Of a stretch of 64,000 nucleotides of DNA, positions 44,169-53,244 are shown piece by piece. The stretch lies in NCBI GenBank assembly GCA_035628135.1, contig DASPKM010000005.1:62001-126000 (forward strand). Reading direction: 5' to 3'. Below the pieces are notes generated by a model that saw only the letters and a program-made list of their open reading frames with translations, was not told the origin of the DNA and did no database searches. Positions within the stretch are counted from its first letter, which is position 1, and every line of letters starts with the position of its first letter. The position numbers and the translations under genes were made by a program. This stretch comes from DASPKM01 sp035628135 (lineage in GTDB: Bacteria > Bacteroidota > Bacteroidia > Chitinophagales > Chitinophagaceae).

Positions 44169-45494
44169 TCATTCGCCCCAGATCTCGTCCTTGCCGGCCA
44201 GCCAGAGCTTTACCTGCTCGGTGGTTACCGATTTCGGCCTTTCGATAGGCATCCCCAGGGCGCGGTCCCAGCAAAGGCTGGCCAATACACCCAGGGCGCG
44301 GCTCACGCCGAACAGAACAGTATAGAACTCGTATTCCACCATACCGTAATGCACCAGCAGCGATCCGCTATGCGCGTCAACGTTAGGCCAGGGATTCTTA
44401 ATTTTTCCGAGCGATTGCAGGATCGGCGGTACTGCTTCGTAAATTCTCCATACGGTGTTCACCAATGGATCGTCCGGCATATGCTTTTTACCGAACTCCA
44501 TTTGCGCGGTAAATCGCGGGTCGGTTTTGCGCAACACGGCGTGGCCATAACCTGGCACCACCTTTCCTTCGCTAAGTGTTTTCTTTACGTATGTTTCAAT
44601 CTGCTCTTTGCTGGGCAATTCCACGCCCAGCTCCTCGCGCATGTCGAAGATCCATTTTATCACTTCCTGGTTGGCCAATCCGTGCAGGGGGCCTGCGAGT
44701 CCGTTCATGCCAGCCGCAAAGGATATATAAGGATCCGCAAGGGCCGAACCCACCAGGTGGGTGGCGTGCGCCGATACGTTGCCGCCCTCGTGGTCTGCGT
44801 GGATGGTCGTGTACAAACGCATCAGCTCTTTAAACCCTTCGTCTTCGTAACCCAGCATGTGCGCGAAATTACCGGCCCAGTCCAATAATCCATTGGGTTG
44901 AATATGGTCGCCGTTTTTGTATTTACGGCGGTATATGTATGCGGCCACGCGGGGCAGGCGCGCAATTACGTCCATTGCATCATCGAACACCGCTTCCCAA
45001 TAATCTTTTTTATTCATGCCCGATGCATAGCGCTTTGCAAACTGGCTTTCGGTCTGCAAGGCCATGATCGCAACCACGAATTGCGTCATGGGATGGCTGC
45101 CGATGGGCAATGCTTCTATCGCTGCAAAAACATGATTGGGCACGTGGCTCCTGCGTTGCCATACCGAAGTAATATGCGCGGCATCGTCTTCGGTAGGCAG
45201 CTCGCCAATGAGCATAAGATAAAATAATCCTTCAGGCAGGGGCTCTGTGCCGCCCTTAGCCTTTGGAAGTTGTTGTTGCAATTCGGGAATGGAATAACCG
45301 CGGAAACGAATACCGTCCTGCGCATCCAGCAACGAAGTTTCCGTTACTAACCCGGTCATGCCACGCATGCCCTGGTAAATTTGCGATAATACTACTTCAC
45401 CGATTTTTTTATTGCCATGTTCCTTGAGTAAGTCTTTGATCTCGGATGCTACCTGGTCCGCTTTGACTTTAAACCTGTCCTTAATAATACCCAT
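44169..45494 (-). CDS. gltA: Citrate synthase (eukaryote-like type)
   Basis: A 441-residue TCA-cycle enzyme that condenses oxaloacetate with acetyl-CoA. It resembles the mitochondrial-type synthase. Motifs: GLLDWAGNFAHMLG, a His in HADHEGGNVSAHATHLVGSAL, the GLAGPLHGLANQEV catalytic His, PGYGHAVLRKTDPR, and NVDAHSGSLLVHYG with the catalytic Asp. I chose ATG 45494 (MGIIKDRF); the frame above it reads unlike protein. Followed by a clear terminator. Confidence 0.95.
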   Translation of the reverse strand: MGIIKDRFKVKADQVASEIKDLLKEHGNKKIGEVVLSQIYQGMRGMTGLVTETSLLDAQDGIRFRGYSIPELQQQLPKAKGGTEPLPEGLFYLMLIGELPTEDDAAHITSVWQRRSHVPNHVFAAIEALPIGSHPMTQFVVAIMALQTESQFAKRYASGMNKKDYWEAVFDDAMDVIARLPRVAAYIYRRKYKNGDHIQPNGLLDWAGNFAHMLGYEDEGFKELMRLYTTIHADHEGGNVSAHATHLVGSALADPYISFAAGMNGLAGPLHGLANQEVIKWIFDMREELGVELPSKEQIETYVKKTLSEGKVVPGYGHAVLRKTDPRFTAQMEFGKKHMPDDPLVNTVWRIYEAVPPILQSLGKIKNPWPNVDAHSGSLLVHYGMVEYEFYTVLFGVSRALGVLASLCWDRALGMPIERPKSVTTEQVKLWLAGKDEIWGE

Positions 45495-45575
45495 GTGCTT
45501 GTTTTTTGAAAAAGCCTGCTTGCCGGCAGGCAACGGCAGATCGTTGTTTGGCCGTTAAAGGTAGGCAAAAAAGAG

Positions 45576-46136
45576 TTATACGCGTGGTTTCCAGGGATTC
45601 TCGGGCACCTGTAAACGATGACCGGCAAAGCGTGCCAGCACAAACAAATAATCGCTGAGGCGGTTGAGATATTTTATAACGATGGGCTCTACTTGCAGCT
45701 GGTGTTCCTGCAGGTTAACGCAGCACCTTTCCGCGCGGCGGCAAACACAGCGTGCTACGTGCGTGGTAGAAACCGCCACGTGTCCCCCCGGCAATAAAAA
45801 TGATTTCATTACCGGCAAAATCTCGTTCATCTTGTCTATTTCTTTTTCCAGGAAAACAATGTCATCTTCTTTCAGGTCGGGTATGCGCAGCTTGGGTTCT
45901 TTATCGGGATCGCAGGCAAGGGAAGAGCCGATGGTAAACAACCGGTCCTGTACTTCCTTTAAGGTGAGCCTGGTATGTTCATCATCCATGTAGTCGTGCA
46001 CCAGCCCGATAAAGGAATTCAATTCATCCACGGTACCATAGCTTTCTATGCGCAAATGGCTTTTGGGCACTTTGGTGCCGCCGATAAGCGAGGTATTGCC
46101 GCCATCGCCGGTTTTTGTGTAGATCTTTGTTGCCAT
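45576..46136 (-). CDS. Cob(I)yrinic acid a,c-diamide adenosyltransferase (PduO type)
   Basis: A 186-residue ATP:cob(I)alamin adenosyltransferase. N-terminal KIYTKTGDGGNTSLIGGTKVPK binds ATP, then SYGTVDELNSFIG and ARCVCRRAERC with NRLSDYLFVLAR at the end. The enzyme attaches adenosyl to cobalamin. No other cobalamin gene is nearby, so it may act in salvage. Confidence 0.93.
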   Translation of the reverse strand: MATKIYTKTGDGGNTSLIGGTKVPKSHLRIESYGTVDELNSFIGLVHDYMDDEHTRLTLKEVQDRLFTIGSSLACDPDKEPKLRIPDLKEDDIVFLEKEIDKMNEILPVMKSFLLPGGHVAVSTTHVARCVCRRAERCCVNLQEHQLQVEPIVIKYLNRLSDYLFVLARFAGHRLQVPENPWKPRV

Positions 46137-46143
46137 ACGGAAT

Positions 46144-46235
46144 TAGTTCATTAGGTCATTGAGTCAATGAGTCATTTGGTCATTGGGTCATTTTAACTTA
46201 TTGACCTAATGACTTATTCACTTAATGACTTAACG
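46144..46235. repeat. Octamer inverted repeat (element C)
   Basis: Left: GTTCATTAG GTCATTGA GTCAATGA GTCATTTG GTCATTGG GTCATTTT; right: GACCTAAT GACTTATT CACTTAAT GACTTAAC. All units keep an 8-bp step. The stop codon of the ABC ATPase gene (46222-46224) lies in the right half. An imperfect hairpin can form. Confidence 0.82.
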
Positions 46236-46929
46236 ACTCCGCCATCGATTTTTTTCTATCGCTTTCTATCAGCCCGTCCCTTAATCTTACAATGCGGTGG
46301 GCGTGGTTGGCAATGTCTTCTTCGTGGGTTACCAGCACTACGGTATTGCCGGCCTGCTGGATCTTACCGAAAATATCCATGATCTCGATGGAGGTCTTGG
46401 TATCCAGGTTACCCGTGGGCTCGTCGGCGAGTATAATCGAAGGATTGTTTACCAGGGCCCTTGCGATGGCCACGCGCTGGCTTTGACCGCCCGATAGTTC
46501 ATTGGGCTTATGGTGGCTCCGGTCTGCCAAGCCTACTTTTTCCAGTACGGCCAGGGCCATTTCGGTACGTTTCTTTTTCGGGATGCCGGCGTATACCAGG
46601 GGAAGCGCCACGTTATCTGCGGCGGTCAGCCGCGGCAGCAGGTTAAACTGTTGGAATACGAAGCCGATCTCTTTGTTGCGGATCTCTGCAAGGTCGTTGT
46701 CCGGCATTTTGCTCACGTCGTTGCCATTGAGGATGTATGTGCCGCCGGTAGGGGAGTCCAGGCAACCGATGATGTTCATAAGGGTGCTTTTACCTGAGCC
46801 GGAGGGACCCATCAGGGCCACGTATTCGTTTTTATAAATATCCAGGTTAATGCCGTTCAATACCTGCAGGGCTTGCTTGCCCATTAAATAGCTTTTGCAG
46901 ATATTCTGGAGATGTATGATTGATTGCAT
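46222..46929 (-). CDS. ABC transporter ATP-binding protein (MacB/LolD class)
   Basis: A 235-residue ATPase: Walker A GPSGSGKST (residues about 41-49), Q loop FVFQQFNLLPRLTA, signature LSGGQSQRVAIARAL, Walker B IILADEPTGNLD and H-loop VLVTHEEDIA. Typical of the LolD/MacB family that works with FtsX-type permeases. No permease gene adjoins. The C-terminal residues ESLSH are encoded by repeat element C. Confidence 0.93.
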   Translation of the reverse strand: MQSIIHLQNICKSYLMGKQALQVLNGINLDIYKNEYVALMGPSGSGKSTLMNIIGCLDSPTGGTYILNGNDVSKMPDNDLAEIRNKEIGFVFQQFNLLPRLTAADNVALPLVYAGIPKKKRTEMALAVLEKVGLADRSHHKPNELSGGQSQRVAIARALVNNPSIILADEPTGNLDTKTSIEIMDIFGKIQQAGNTVVLVTHEEDIANHAHRIVRLRDGLIESDRKKSMAESLSH

Positions 46930-47079
46930 GCAATAATTGTCGAGAATCGCTGAATATAGTTACAAAGGGTCTTCGGTCAAAACACTCACCCTGTCATAGG
47001 ATGCCGGAGGGTGTTCATAGGCTATCCCGATTTAATGGGATTTTAATGACTTATCGGTCCAATACTTTTGATTTAACCC

Positions 47080-47373
47080 TTACTCCTTCCGGATAACTTT
47101 CGGTACTTTAAAAAACACCCCGTCGGTATCCGGGGCATTCAGCAAAGCCTCATCCCGGCTGATGGATCCCTGCACGATATCGTCGCGTAACACATTTACT
47201 GAACCGGACATTTGCAGCAGGGGTTCCGTGCCCGCAGTATCAAGCTCCTGCAATTTTTCTACAAAGGATATCATTCGCTGCAGGTCCTGTTTCAATCCTT
47301 CCCGCTCCGCCGGTTCAATATACAACCGGGCAAGGTCGGCCAGCTTGTCCAGTAACGCATCATTTACTTCCAT
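47080..47373 (-). CDS. gatC: Aspartyl/glutamyl-tRNA amidotransferase subunit C
   Basis: A 97-residue protein with LLDKLADLARLYIEPAEREGLKQDLQRMISFVEKLQELDTAGTEPL and a C-terminal LRDDIVQ...NAPDTDGVFFKVPKVI, the GatC pattern. GatC stabilises GatA in the transamidosome that makes Gln- or Asn-tRNA. The frame extends upstream to 47712, but that part runs antisense through trpS, so ATG 47373 is the start. GatA and GatB are not in the window. Confidence 0.93.
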   Translation of the reverse strand: MEVNDALLDKLADLARLYIEPAEREGLKQDLQRMISFVEKLQELDTAGTEPLLQMSGSVNVLRDDIVQGSISRDEALLNAPDTDGVFFKVPKVIRKE

Positions 47374-47451
47374 TTCCGGGTGTTCGAACAAAAATAAGCA
47401 ATTAGCGGTAAGCCTCACCGGATAGTCAATATTCAATATCTTCGCCGCCTT

Positions 47452-48456
47452 ATGCAAGATCGAAACCGCGGCATAGTTATGAGCGGCATCCGCAGCACCG
47501 GCATGCTGCACCTGGGCAATTATTTTGGCGCCATCCGCAACTACGTGCGGATGCAGGAAGAATTCGAATGCTATTTTATGGTGGCGGACCTGCATACCCT
47601 TACCACCCACCCCGATACCGCGGAGTTGAAAGGCAATGTGCATCGCGTACTCGCCGAGAACATCGCCTGCGGCCTCGACACGGAAAAAGTAGCCCTGTAT
47701 TGCCAGAGCCACGTACCTGAAACCGCGGAACTATACCTTCTTTTAAATACCCTCGCTTATAAAGGTGAACTGGAAAAAACCGCCACCTTCAAGGATAAAG
47801 TGCGCCAGCATCCGGACAACGTGAACGCCGGCCTGCTGACCTACCCGGTACTACAAACGGCCGATATCATCCTGCACCGCGCCGTATATGTGCCCGTGGG
47901 CAAGGACCAGGAGCAACACCTTGAAATGGCCCGCAATTTTGTAGTGCGCTTCAACCGCCGCTACCGCGAAATATTTCCCGAGCCACAAGCCTACAACTTT
48001 GGGCAGGAGCTTATCAAAGTGCCCAGCCTGGATGGCAAAGGCAAAATGAGCAAGAGCGAAAACGCCATGGCTACGCTGTACCTGGCCGATTCCGACGAAG
48101 AGATCCGCAACAAAGTAAAGAAGGCCAAGACCGATGTCAGCCCCACTGAGCCCAACTCACCCAAGCCCGATGCAATAGAAAACCTGTTCCTGCTTATGCG
48201 GCTCGTGAGCCCCCCAGAAGTTGTGCAAAAATTCGAAGACGACTTTAATACCTGCACCATCCGCTACGGCGACCTGAAACAGCAACTGGCCGAAGACATG
48301 GTGAACTTTATCAGACCTATCCGGGAAAAGACCGAAGCTATCCGCAACGACCAACGATACCTTGAAAACGTAATGCGGCAAGGCGCCGAAAAGGCCCGGA
48401 AAAGCGCCACGGAAACCATGAGGCTGGTAAAGGACGCCATGGGACTTAATTATTGA
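47452..48456 (+). CDS. trpS: Tryptophan-tRNA ligase
   Basis: A 334-residue class I aminoacyl-tRNA synthetase. GIRSTGMLHLGNYFGA holds the HIGH-type motif (HLGN), with DLHTLTT, and the KMSKS motif reads GKGKMSKSENA. Length is normal. The ATG at 47452 leaves VMSGIR close to the N-terminus as expected. It is divergent from gatC by 78 nt and followed 78 nt later by the deoxynucleoside kinase. Confidence 0.96.
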   Translation: MQDRNRGIVMSGIRSTGMLHLGNYFGAIRNYVRMQEEFECYFMVADLHTLTTHPDTAELKGNVHRVLAENIACGLDTEKVALYCQSHVPETAELYLLLNTLAYKGELEKTATFKDKVRQHPDNVNAGLLTYPVLQTADIILHRAVYVPVGKDQEQHLEMARNFVVRFNRRYREIFPEPQAYNFGQELIKVPSLDGKGKMSKSENAMATLYLADSDEEIRNKVKKAKTDVSPTEPNSPKPDAIENLFLLMRLVSPPEVVQKFEDDFNTCTIRYGDLKQQLAEDMVNFIRPIREKTEAIRNDQRYLENVMRQGAEKARKSATETMRLVKDAMGLNY

Positions 48457-48534
48457 TTGACAGCTTGAGATTTGAGGTTGGGGATTTGGAATTTGGTATA
48501 TTAACTTATAACTTTTCACTTTTGACTTATTACT

Positions 48535-49170
48535 GTGGCTAAACAAAAGAAACCGAAACACATCGCCATCGCAGGTAACATCGGCGCCGGAAAAACTACC
48601 CTAACGGAACTGCTGAGTAAACATTATAAATGGATACCGCAGTTTGAAAACGTGGACACCAACCCATACCTGTTCGATTTTTACGAGGACATGCCGCGCT
48701 GGAGCTTCAACCTCCAGATCTACTTCCTTAACAGCCGCCTTAATCAACTGCTCGATATCCATCGTGGTACCGAGACCGTTATACAGGACCGCACCATTTA
48801 CGAAGACGCTTACATATTTGCTCCCAACCTGCACGAAATGGGACTGATGAGCAAGCGCGATTTCGACAACTATTTCCATTTCTTCGAAACGCTCAAGACC
48901 ATGGTGCAACCACCGGACCTGCTCATTTACCTGCAGGCCTCCGTTCCCACACTGGTGGCCCAGATCCAGAAAAGAGGAAGGGAATACGAGGAAAACATCA
49001 GGCTCGATTACCTGAAACGCCTGAACGAATTTTACAATAAATGGATTGATCACTATAAAGAAGGGCCCCTGCTCATTATCAACGTAGATAAAAATAAATT
49101 TGCAGAGAATGAGGAGCACCTGGGAGAGATCATGCAGAAAATTGACTCCCAGCTGTACGGCCTGTTCTAA
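48535..49170 (+). CDS. Deoxynucleoside kinase
   Basis: A 211-residue kinase with P-loop GNIGAGKTTL (residues about 14-23), ENVDTNPYL, an ERS/DRT-like IQDRTIYEDAYIF and KRGREYE in the LID. It phosphorylates deoxynucleosides for salvage. The only start giving the complete P-loop domain is GTG at 48535; there is no ATG upstream in frame. Just above it is a run of AACTTTT-like repeats. The next gene starts 5 nt after its stop. Confidence 0.9.
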   Translation: MAKQKKPKHIAIAGNIGAGKTTLTELLSKHYKWIPQFENVDTNPYLFDFYEDMPRWSFNLQIYFLNSRLNQLLDIHRGTETVIQDRTIYEDAYIFAPNLHEMGLMSKRDFDNYFHFFETLKTMVQPPDLLIYLQASVPTLVAQIQKRGREYEENIRLDYLKRLNEFYNKWIDHYKEGPLLIINVDKNKFAENEEHLGEIMQKIDSQLYGLF

Positions 49171-49175
49171 CCAAC

Positions 49176-50669
49176 ATGCGTTTCAACAACTCCATCCTTG
49201 CACGCTTGCACAATGATTGGCATTTTTTATTGCTGATCATTTTTTTTATCACGCATGGATATGCGGAGCACGCGGGATTGATATCTGTTTCGGACCTTAT
49301 TTTGTTGTTGATAGGCCTGGTCGTGCTGGCCATGTTGTTGTATTGGTTATGCAAGCTGATTTTTAAAGACAGCCGCAAGGCTGCATTGTTCGTGACCTTT
49401 TCGATGGCCTTGTTCCTTTTTTTTGGCGCCTTCCAGGATTTTATCGGCAGCTATCAGCTTACCGCGGCGCTGGCCCAATTGAAGATATTTTTCCCGGTTT
49501 CACTCGCCGCCATACTGGTGTTTTTTATTTTCCTGAAAAGAACACGGTATAAATTCACCAGGCTGAACATTTTTTTGAATGTGCTGCTGGCAATGTACAT
49601 TATCGTGGACATTGGGGTTATCGGCTTTAGGTTGCTGGCTGGCACGGAAAAAAATAACCAGGAACTGGCTGCTTATGGATTGAACGCAACGCCCTGCGAT
49701 ACCTGTCGCCGCCCACCGGTTTATTATATCGTACTCGATGAATACAGCGGCTCGCCTGCGTTGAAAGGTTATTTCAATTACGACAACAGTCCGTTCGAGC
49801 AGTTCCTGGAAAGCGAAGGTTTCAAAGTGAACCGCAACGCCACCAGCAATTATTTTTTTACCATCTATTCCATCGCTTCCACGCTTAACATGGATTACAT
49901 CCCGGACCTGGGTAAACAATCGATGGACAATCATTATGGTTACCGGCACGCCAACAGGCTGGTAATCGACAATGTGGTCACGAGGTTTTTCAAGCAACAG
50001 GGCTATCACATCAATAACTATTCATACCTCCAATTGCGGGGGGCGCCGGTGGTGTTTAAGTCCGATTACCTTCCTGTTGAGCTGGACCTTATTACAGGTA
50101 AGACCATGTACAGCCGCGTGGCCAATAACCTGATGCGGTTTCTGGGAAGGAAGTTTTCGGTTTCATCGTTCAAGCAACGCAGGGATGAATTTTATATCAG
50201 TAACAATGAAACCATGATGCAGATGGCGCTCCTGCCTACTTTCGATACCACCGTTGGCCCATCATTTACATACATGCATTTAATGATGCCGCACGAGCCC
50301 ATTGCTTTCGACAGCCTGGGCCGCCGCATCACACCATTCTGGGAAAGAAAGTCGATGACGAGGAAAGAGGCCGACGATGCCTACCTGCAATACCTGGTGT
50401 ACACCAATAACAGGATGCGCTCGTTCATTACAGCGCTCAAGAAGTTTACCAAAGGAGAAGCAATTATTTTATTAATGGGCGATCATGGATACCGCCGGAT
50501 CCCCGCTAACCGCGACTGGGGTTATCATACCTTAAGCGCCGTTTACATCCCTGAAAAAAATTACGATGCCTGGTACGATGGCATGAGCAATGTGAACCAG
50601 TTCCGCGCCCTGCTGAATACCAGCTTCGGGCAGCGGCTTCCGATGTTGAAAGATTCGTTGGTGCGTTGA
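49176..50669 (+). CDS. Membrane-anchored alkaline phosphatase/sulfatase-fold protein
   Basis: A 497-residue protein with four to five N-terminal membrane helices (residues about 15-160) and an extracytoplasmic domain of the alkaline phosphatase superfamily: VYYIVLDEYSGSP at the metal site, SNYFFTIYSIASTLNMDY with the nucleophile Thr or Ser, MMPHEPIAFD, and LMGDHGYR. It resembles LtaS-like phosphoglycerol transferases or sulfatases. Substrate unknown. Five nt after the kinase stop, so possibly in one transcript. Confidence 0.8.
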   Translation: MRFNNSILARLHNDWHFLLLIIFFITHGYAEHAGLISVSDLILLLIGLVVLAMLLYWLCKLIFKDSRKAALFVTFSMALFLFFGAFQDFIGSYQLTAALAQLKIFFPVSLAAILVFFIFLKRTRYKFTRLNIFLNVLLAMYIIVDIGVIGFRLLAGTEKNNQELAAYGLNATPCDTCRRPPVYYIVLDEYSGSPALKGYFNYDNSPFEQFLESEGFKVNRNATSNYFFTIYSIASTLNMDYIPDLGKQSMDNHYGYRHANRLVIDNVVTRFFKQQGYHINNYSYLQLRGAPVVFKSDYLPVELDLITGKTMYSRVANNLMRFLGRKFSVSSFKQRRDEFYISNNETMMQMALLPTFDTTVGPSFTYMHLMMPHEPIAFDSLGRRITPFWERKSMTRKEADDAYLQYLVYTNNRMRSFITALKKFTKGEAIILLMGDHGYRRIPANRDWGYHTLSAVYIPEKNYDAWYDGMSNVNQFRALLNTSFGQRLPMLKDSLVR

Positions 50670-50685
50670 CGTTAGGAGCCGTGAA

Positions 50686-51231
50686 TTAATACTTCCTGTA
50701 ATTCGAAAAGTCTGAAAGAGCACCCAGGGTCTCTTCTATTTTGTTTTCCCATTTATCCTGTATGTTGGGATTGCGGGAGTAATCTGTTTCAGAATCGTAT
50801 TGCGATTGCATGTCGTGGTGCTTCTGCATCACCGCCTCGTATATTTTGGCAATGTCTTCGTTAACAGTAGATGATTTGAACTTATAATCCTTTAACATTT
50901 TGTACAGCAGGCGTGCATGTACTTCGGCAATATCGAAATGCGCCTGCTCATGTCCCAAAATATGATCGTTGCGTACGCGGCCCCACGATTTTGCAGGATC
51001 GAACTGGCAGCGGATAGTATAGCGCAGCTCGCGCTGGTTATAACTGTAATCGATGTTGATGCTGGTGCTGGTAAGCGCTGCATTACCGGTAGAAGGATCG
51101 GGCTTGCCCTGGAAATCGTTCCAGGTCAATCTTCTTTCCGCACTCCAATCCACCAGGTTTTCTGGCTTATTATTGTTGGGGGCCATCGCTGTCAGCGACA
51201 GGCCAAGTATAAGGAGGACTTTGGCGAACAT
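50686..51231 (-). CDS. DUF922 protein (putative zinc peptidase), secreted
   Basis: A 181-residue protein with a signal peptide (MFAKVLLILGLSLTAMAP) and the DUF922 domain: LTWNDFQGKPDPSTGNAALTSTSI, IRCQFDPAKSWGR and the HEQAHFDIAEVHARLLY segment, an HExxH-type metal motif. Probably periplasmic. Activity has not been read beyond the motif. It lies downstream of the pckA terminator. Confidence 0.82.
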   Translation of the reverse strand: MFAKVLLILGLSLTAMAPNNNKPENLVDWSAERRLTWNDFQGKPDPSTGNAALTSTSINIDYSYNQRELRYTIRCQFDPAKSWGRVRNDHILGHEQAHFDIAEVHARLLYKMLKDYKFKSSTVNEDIAKIYEAVMQKHHDMQSQYDSETDYSRNPNIQDKWENKIEETLGALSDFSNYRKY

Positions 51232-51347
51232 AAACTTTGAGGTCTTTGGGGTTTAAGACTATAACGCCAAATTACAAATCCGCGTGTAAAATCAAAACCA
51301 AAAATGGATTAATAACATTTCTATTACAAGCCACAGGAGTAGCATGA

Positions 51348-51393
51348 AAAAAGGAGGAGAAAGGAGTCATTCGGCTCCTTTCTCCTCCTTTTT
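51348..51393 (-). terminator. Strong hairpin terminator after pckA
   Basis: A 19-bp perfect stem: the purine-rich arm (AAAAAGGAGGAGAAAGGAG, 51348-51366) pairs with its complement (51375-51393) around an 8-nt loop. It ends the pckA transcript, whose stop is 19 nt upstream, and isolates the DUF922 gene. Confidence 0.85.
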
Positions 51394-51411
51394 CTGCTTC
51401 AATCTCTTATC

Positions 51412-53028
51412 TTATATTTTGGGGCCTGCTGCCCTGATCTCGTCCGATACCCCGGCGGCATACTTCTGGAAATTCTTTTTGAACAAGCCTGCCAGGAAAT
51501 CCGCCATTTTATCGTAGGCTGCCTTGTCGGCCCAGGTATCGCGGGCAACCAGTATTTCACTGGGCACGCCGGGACAAGATGCAGGCACCGCATACCCGAA
51601 TACAGGATCGGTATTGGTTGGCACATTATCAAGTTTGCCTTCCAGCGCGGCGGTGATCATGGCGCGGGTATAGCCCAGCTTCATGCGATGACCCACTCCA
51701 AATGAACCACCGGTCCAACCGGTATTGATCAACCACACGTTCACCTGGTGTTTGCGCATTTTTTCACCCAGCATGGCCGCATAGCGCCCGGGATGCAGGG
51801 GAAGGAAGGGCGCTCCGAAGCAGGCGCTGAATGTGGGCTTGGGTTCAGTAATACCGGTTTCAGTTCCTGCTACCTTGGCGGTATAACCGGAAATGAATTG
51901 ATACATGGCCTGGCCCGGGTTCAGTTTGGCAATGGGAGGCAACACGCCGTACGCATCGCAGGTAAGAAAGAATATGTTCTTGGGAATGCTGCCTACGGAT
52001 GGCTCCATGGCATTGCTGATAAAGTGCAGGGGATAGGATACCCTTGTATTTTCGGTAATGGAACCGTTGTCGAAATTAATTTTATTGGAATTGGGAAAGA
52101 ACATGGTGTTCTCCACCAATGCACCGGGACGTACTGCATTGTATATCTCGGGCTCTTTGTCCGCGGAAAGGTTGATGCACTTGGCATAACAACCGCCTTC
52201 GAAATTGAAGATGTTGTCTTCTGTCCATCCATGCTCATCGTCGCCGATCAGTTTGCGGTTGGGGTCCGCGCTCAACGTGGTTTTACCGGTACCGCTTAGG
52301 CCAAAGAACACCGCTGTATCGCCTGCCCTTCCCATGTTGGCGGAGCAGTGCATGCTCAACACACCTTTTTCGTGGGGAAGGATATAGTTCAATATCGTGA
52401 ATATGCCTTTCTTGGTTTCACCTGTATAACCGGTTCCGGCAATCAGGATCATTTTATGTTTAAAAGAAACCACCGCTGCATTGTGCTGGCGGGTGCCGCA
52501 TTCCCGGGCGTCCAGCTTCAGGCCGGGAACGGAGAGTATCTGCCAGTCGGGCTTGAAGTTTTCCAATTCTTCTTCGGTAGGCCGCAGGAACATGTTGTAA
52601 GCAAACAGGTTTGTCCAGGGCTTTTCGTTGATCACGCGAATGTTGATGCGGTAGCGCGGATCGGCGCAGGCATAACAATCGCGGATCCACATTTCCGGCA
52701 ACTCGTTCAGGTAATTGGTAACCTTCTTAAAAATGATGTCGAAATATTTTTCTTCGATGGGAATGTTGAAATCGTTCCAGTCTACCGTGTTGGCGGTAGT
52801 TTCATCCTTTACAGTAAACTTGTCCTTGGGGCTGCGGCCAGTAAATTCGCCGGTCTTGATCACTAATGCTCCTGTATCATTTAGCTGGCCTTCTCCCATT
52901 CTTAGGGTGTCTTGTACCAGTTCTTCGGGGGTCAACTGGTAATGAATATTATTGGTGGCCCTGAGTCCTAATTTCAAAAGCTTATGAACAGGAATGGCAA
53001 TAGTAGGCACTGACATACTAGCAAGCAT
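51412..53028 (-). CDS. pckA: Phosphoenolpyruvate carboxykinase (ATP)
   Basis: A 538-residue gluconeogenic enzyme. GRSPKDKF binds oxaloacetate and FFGLSGTGKTTLSADPNR is the kinase P-loop, with ANMGRAGDTAVFF, IGDDEHGW and GAPFLPLHPGRYA. Starts at ATG 53028 or ATG 53016 are both consistent. A perfect promoter ends 12 nt upstream of the former, so the leader would be under 10 nt, and 53016 may be the better choice. An upstream TTG is not needed. Confidence 0.95.
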   Translation of the reverse strand: MLASMSVPTIAIPVHKLLKLGLRATNNIHYQLTPEELVQDTLRMGEGQLNDTGALVIKTGEFTGRSPKDKFTVKDETTANTVDWNDFNIPIEEKYFDIIFKKVTNYLNELPEMWIRDCYACADPRYRINIRVINEKPWTNLFAYNMFLRPTEEELENFKPDWQILSVPGLKLDARECGTRQHNAAVVSFKHKMILIAGTGYTGETKKGIFTILNYILPHEKGVLSMHCSANMGRAGDTAVFFGLSGTGKTTLSADPNRKLIGDDEHGWTEDNIFNFEGGCYAKCINLSADKEPEIYNAVRPGALVENTMFFPNSNKINFDNGSITENTRVSYPLHFISNAMEPSVGSIPKNIFFLTCDAYGVLPPIAKLNPGQAMYQFISGYTAKVAGTETGITEPKPTFSACFGAPFLPLHPGRYAAMLGEKMRKHQVNVWLINTGWTGGSFGVGHRMKLGYTRAMITAALEGKLDNVPTNTDPVFGYAVPASCPGVPSEILVARDTWADKAAYDKMADFLAGLFKKNFQKYAAGVSDEIRAAGPKI

Positions 53029-53040
53029 TTGGTTAGGCGG

Positions 53041-53072
53041 CAAAGTTAATTCGCAAAAGCCAGTGAGACAAA
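53041..53072 (-). promoter_or_regulatory. Promoter of pckA
   Basis: On the minus strand TTTG (complement of 53069-53072), 20 nt, then TAACTTTG (complement of 53041-53048). This is an exact match to the Bacteroidota consensus. The -7 box ends 12 nt before ATG 53028, implying a very short leader. Confidence 0.78.
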
Positions 53073-53244
53073 CGGTTGTTAGTTTTTTTGATAGAAAAAA
53101 GCTAAACCCCGGCCTTTGCCAGCCGCTACAATTAGAAATTCATCAAAAAAACGGGACTATTCTGTAAAAAATTGTTCAGGCCGCCCATTCCGGGACAAAA
53201 CGTTCAATTTTGGCCAGTGTAGATTTTACACGATAAACGAACCG

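Noticed and set aside
47374..47712. Upstream extension of the gatC reading frame
   Set aside because: It runs antisense through the 5' half of trpS and has no GatC homology; GatC starts at 47373 with normal length.
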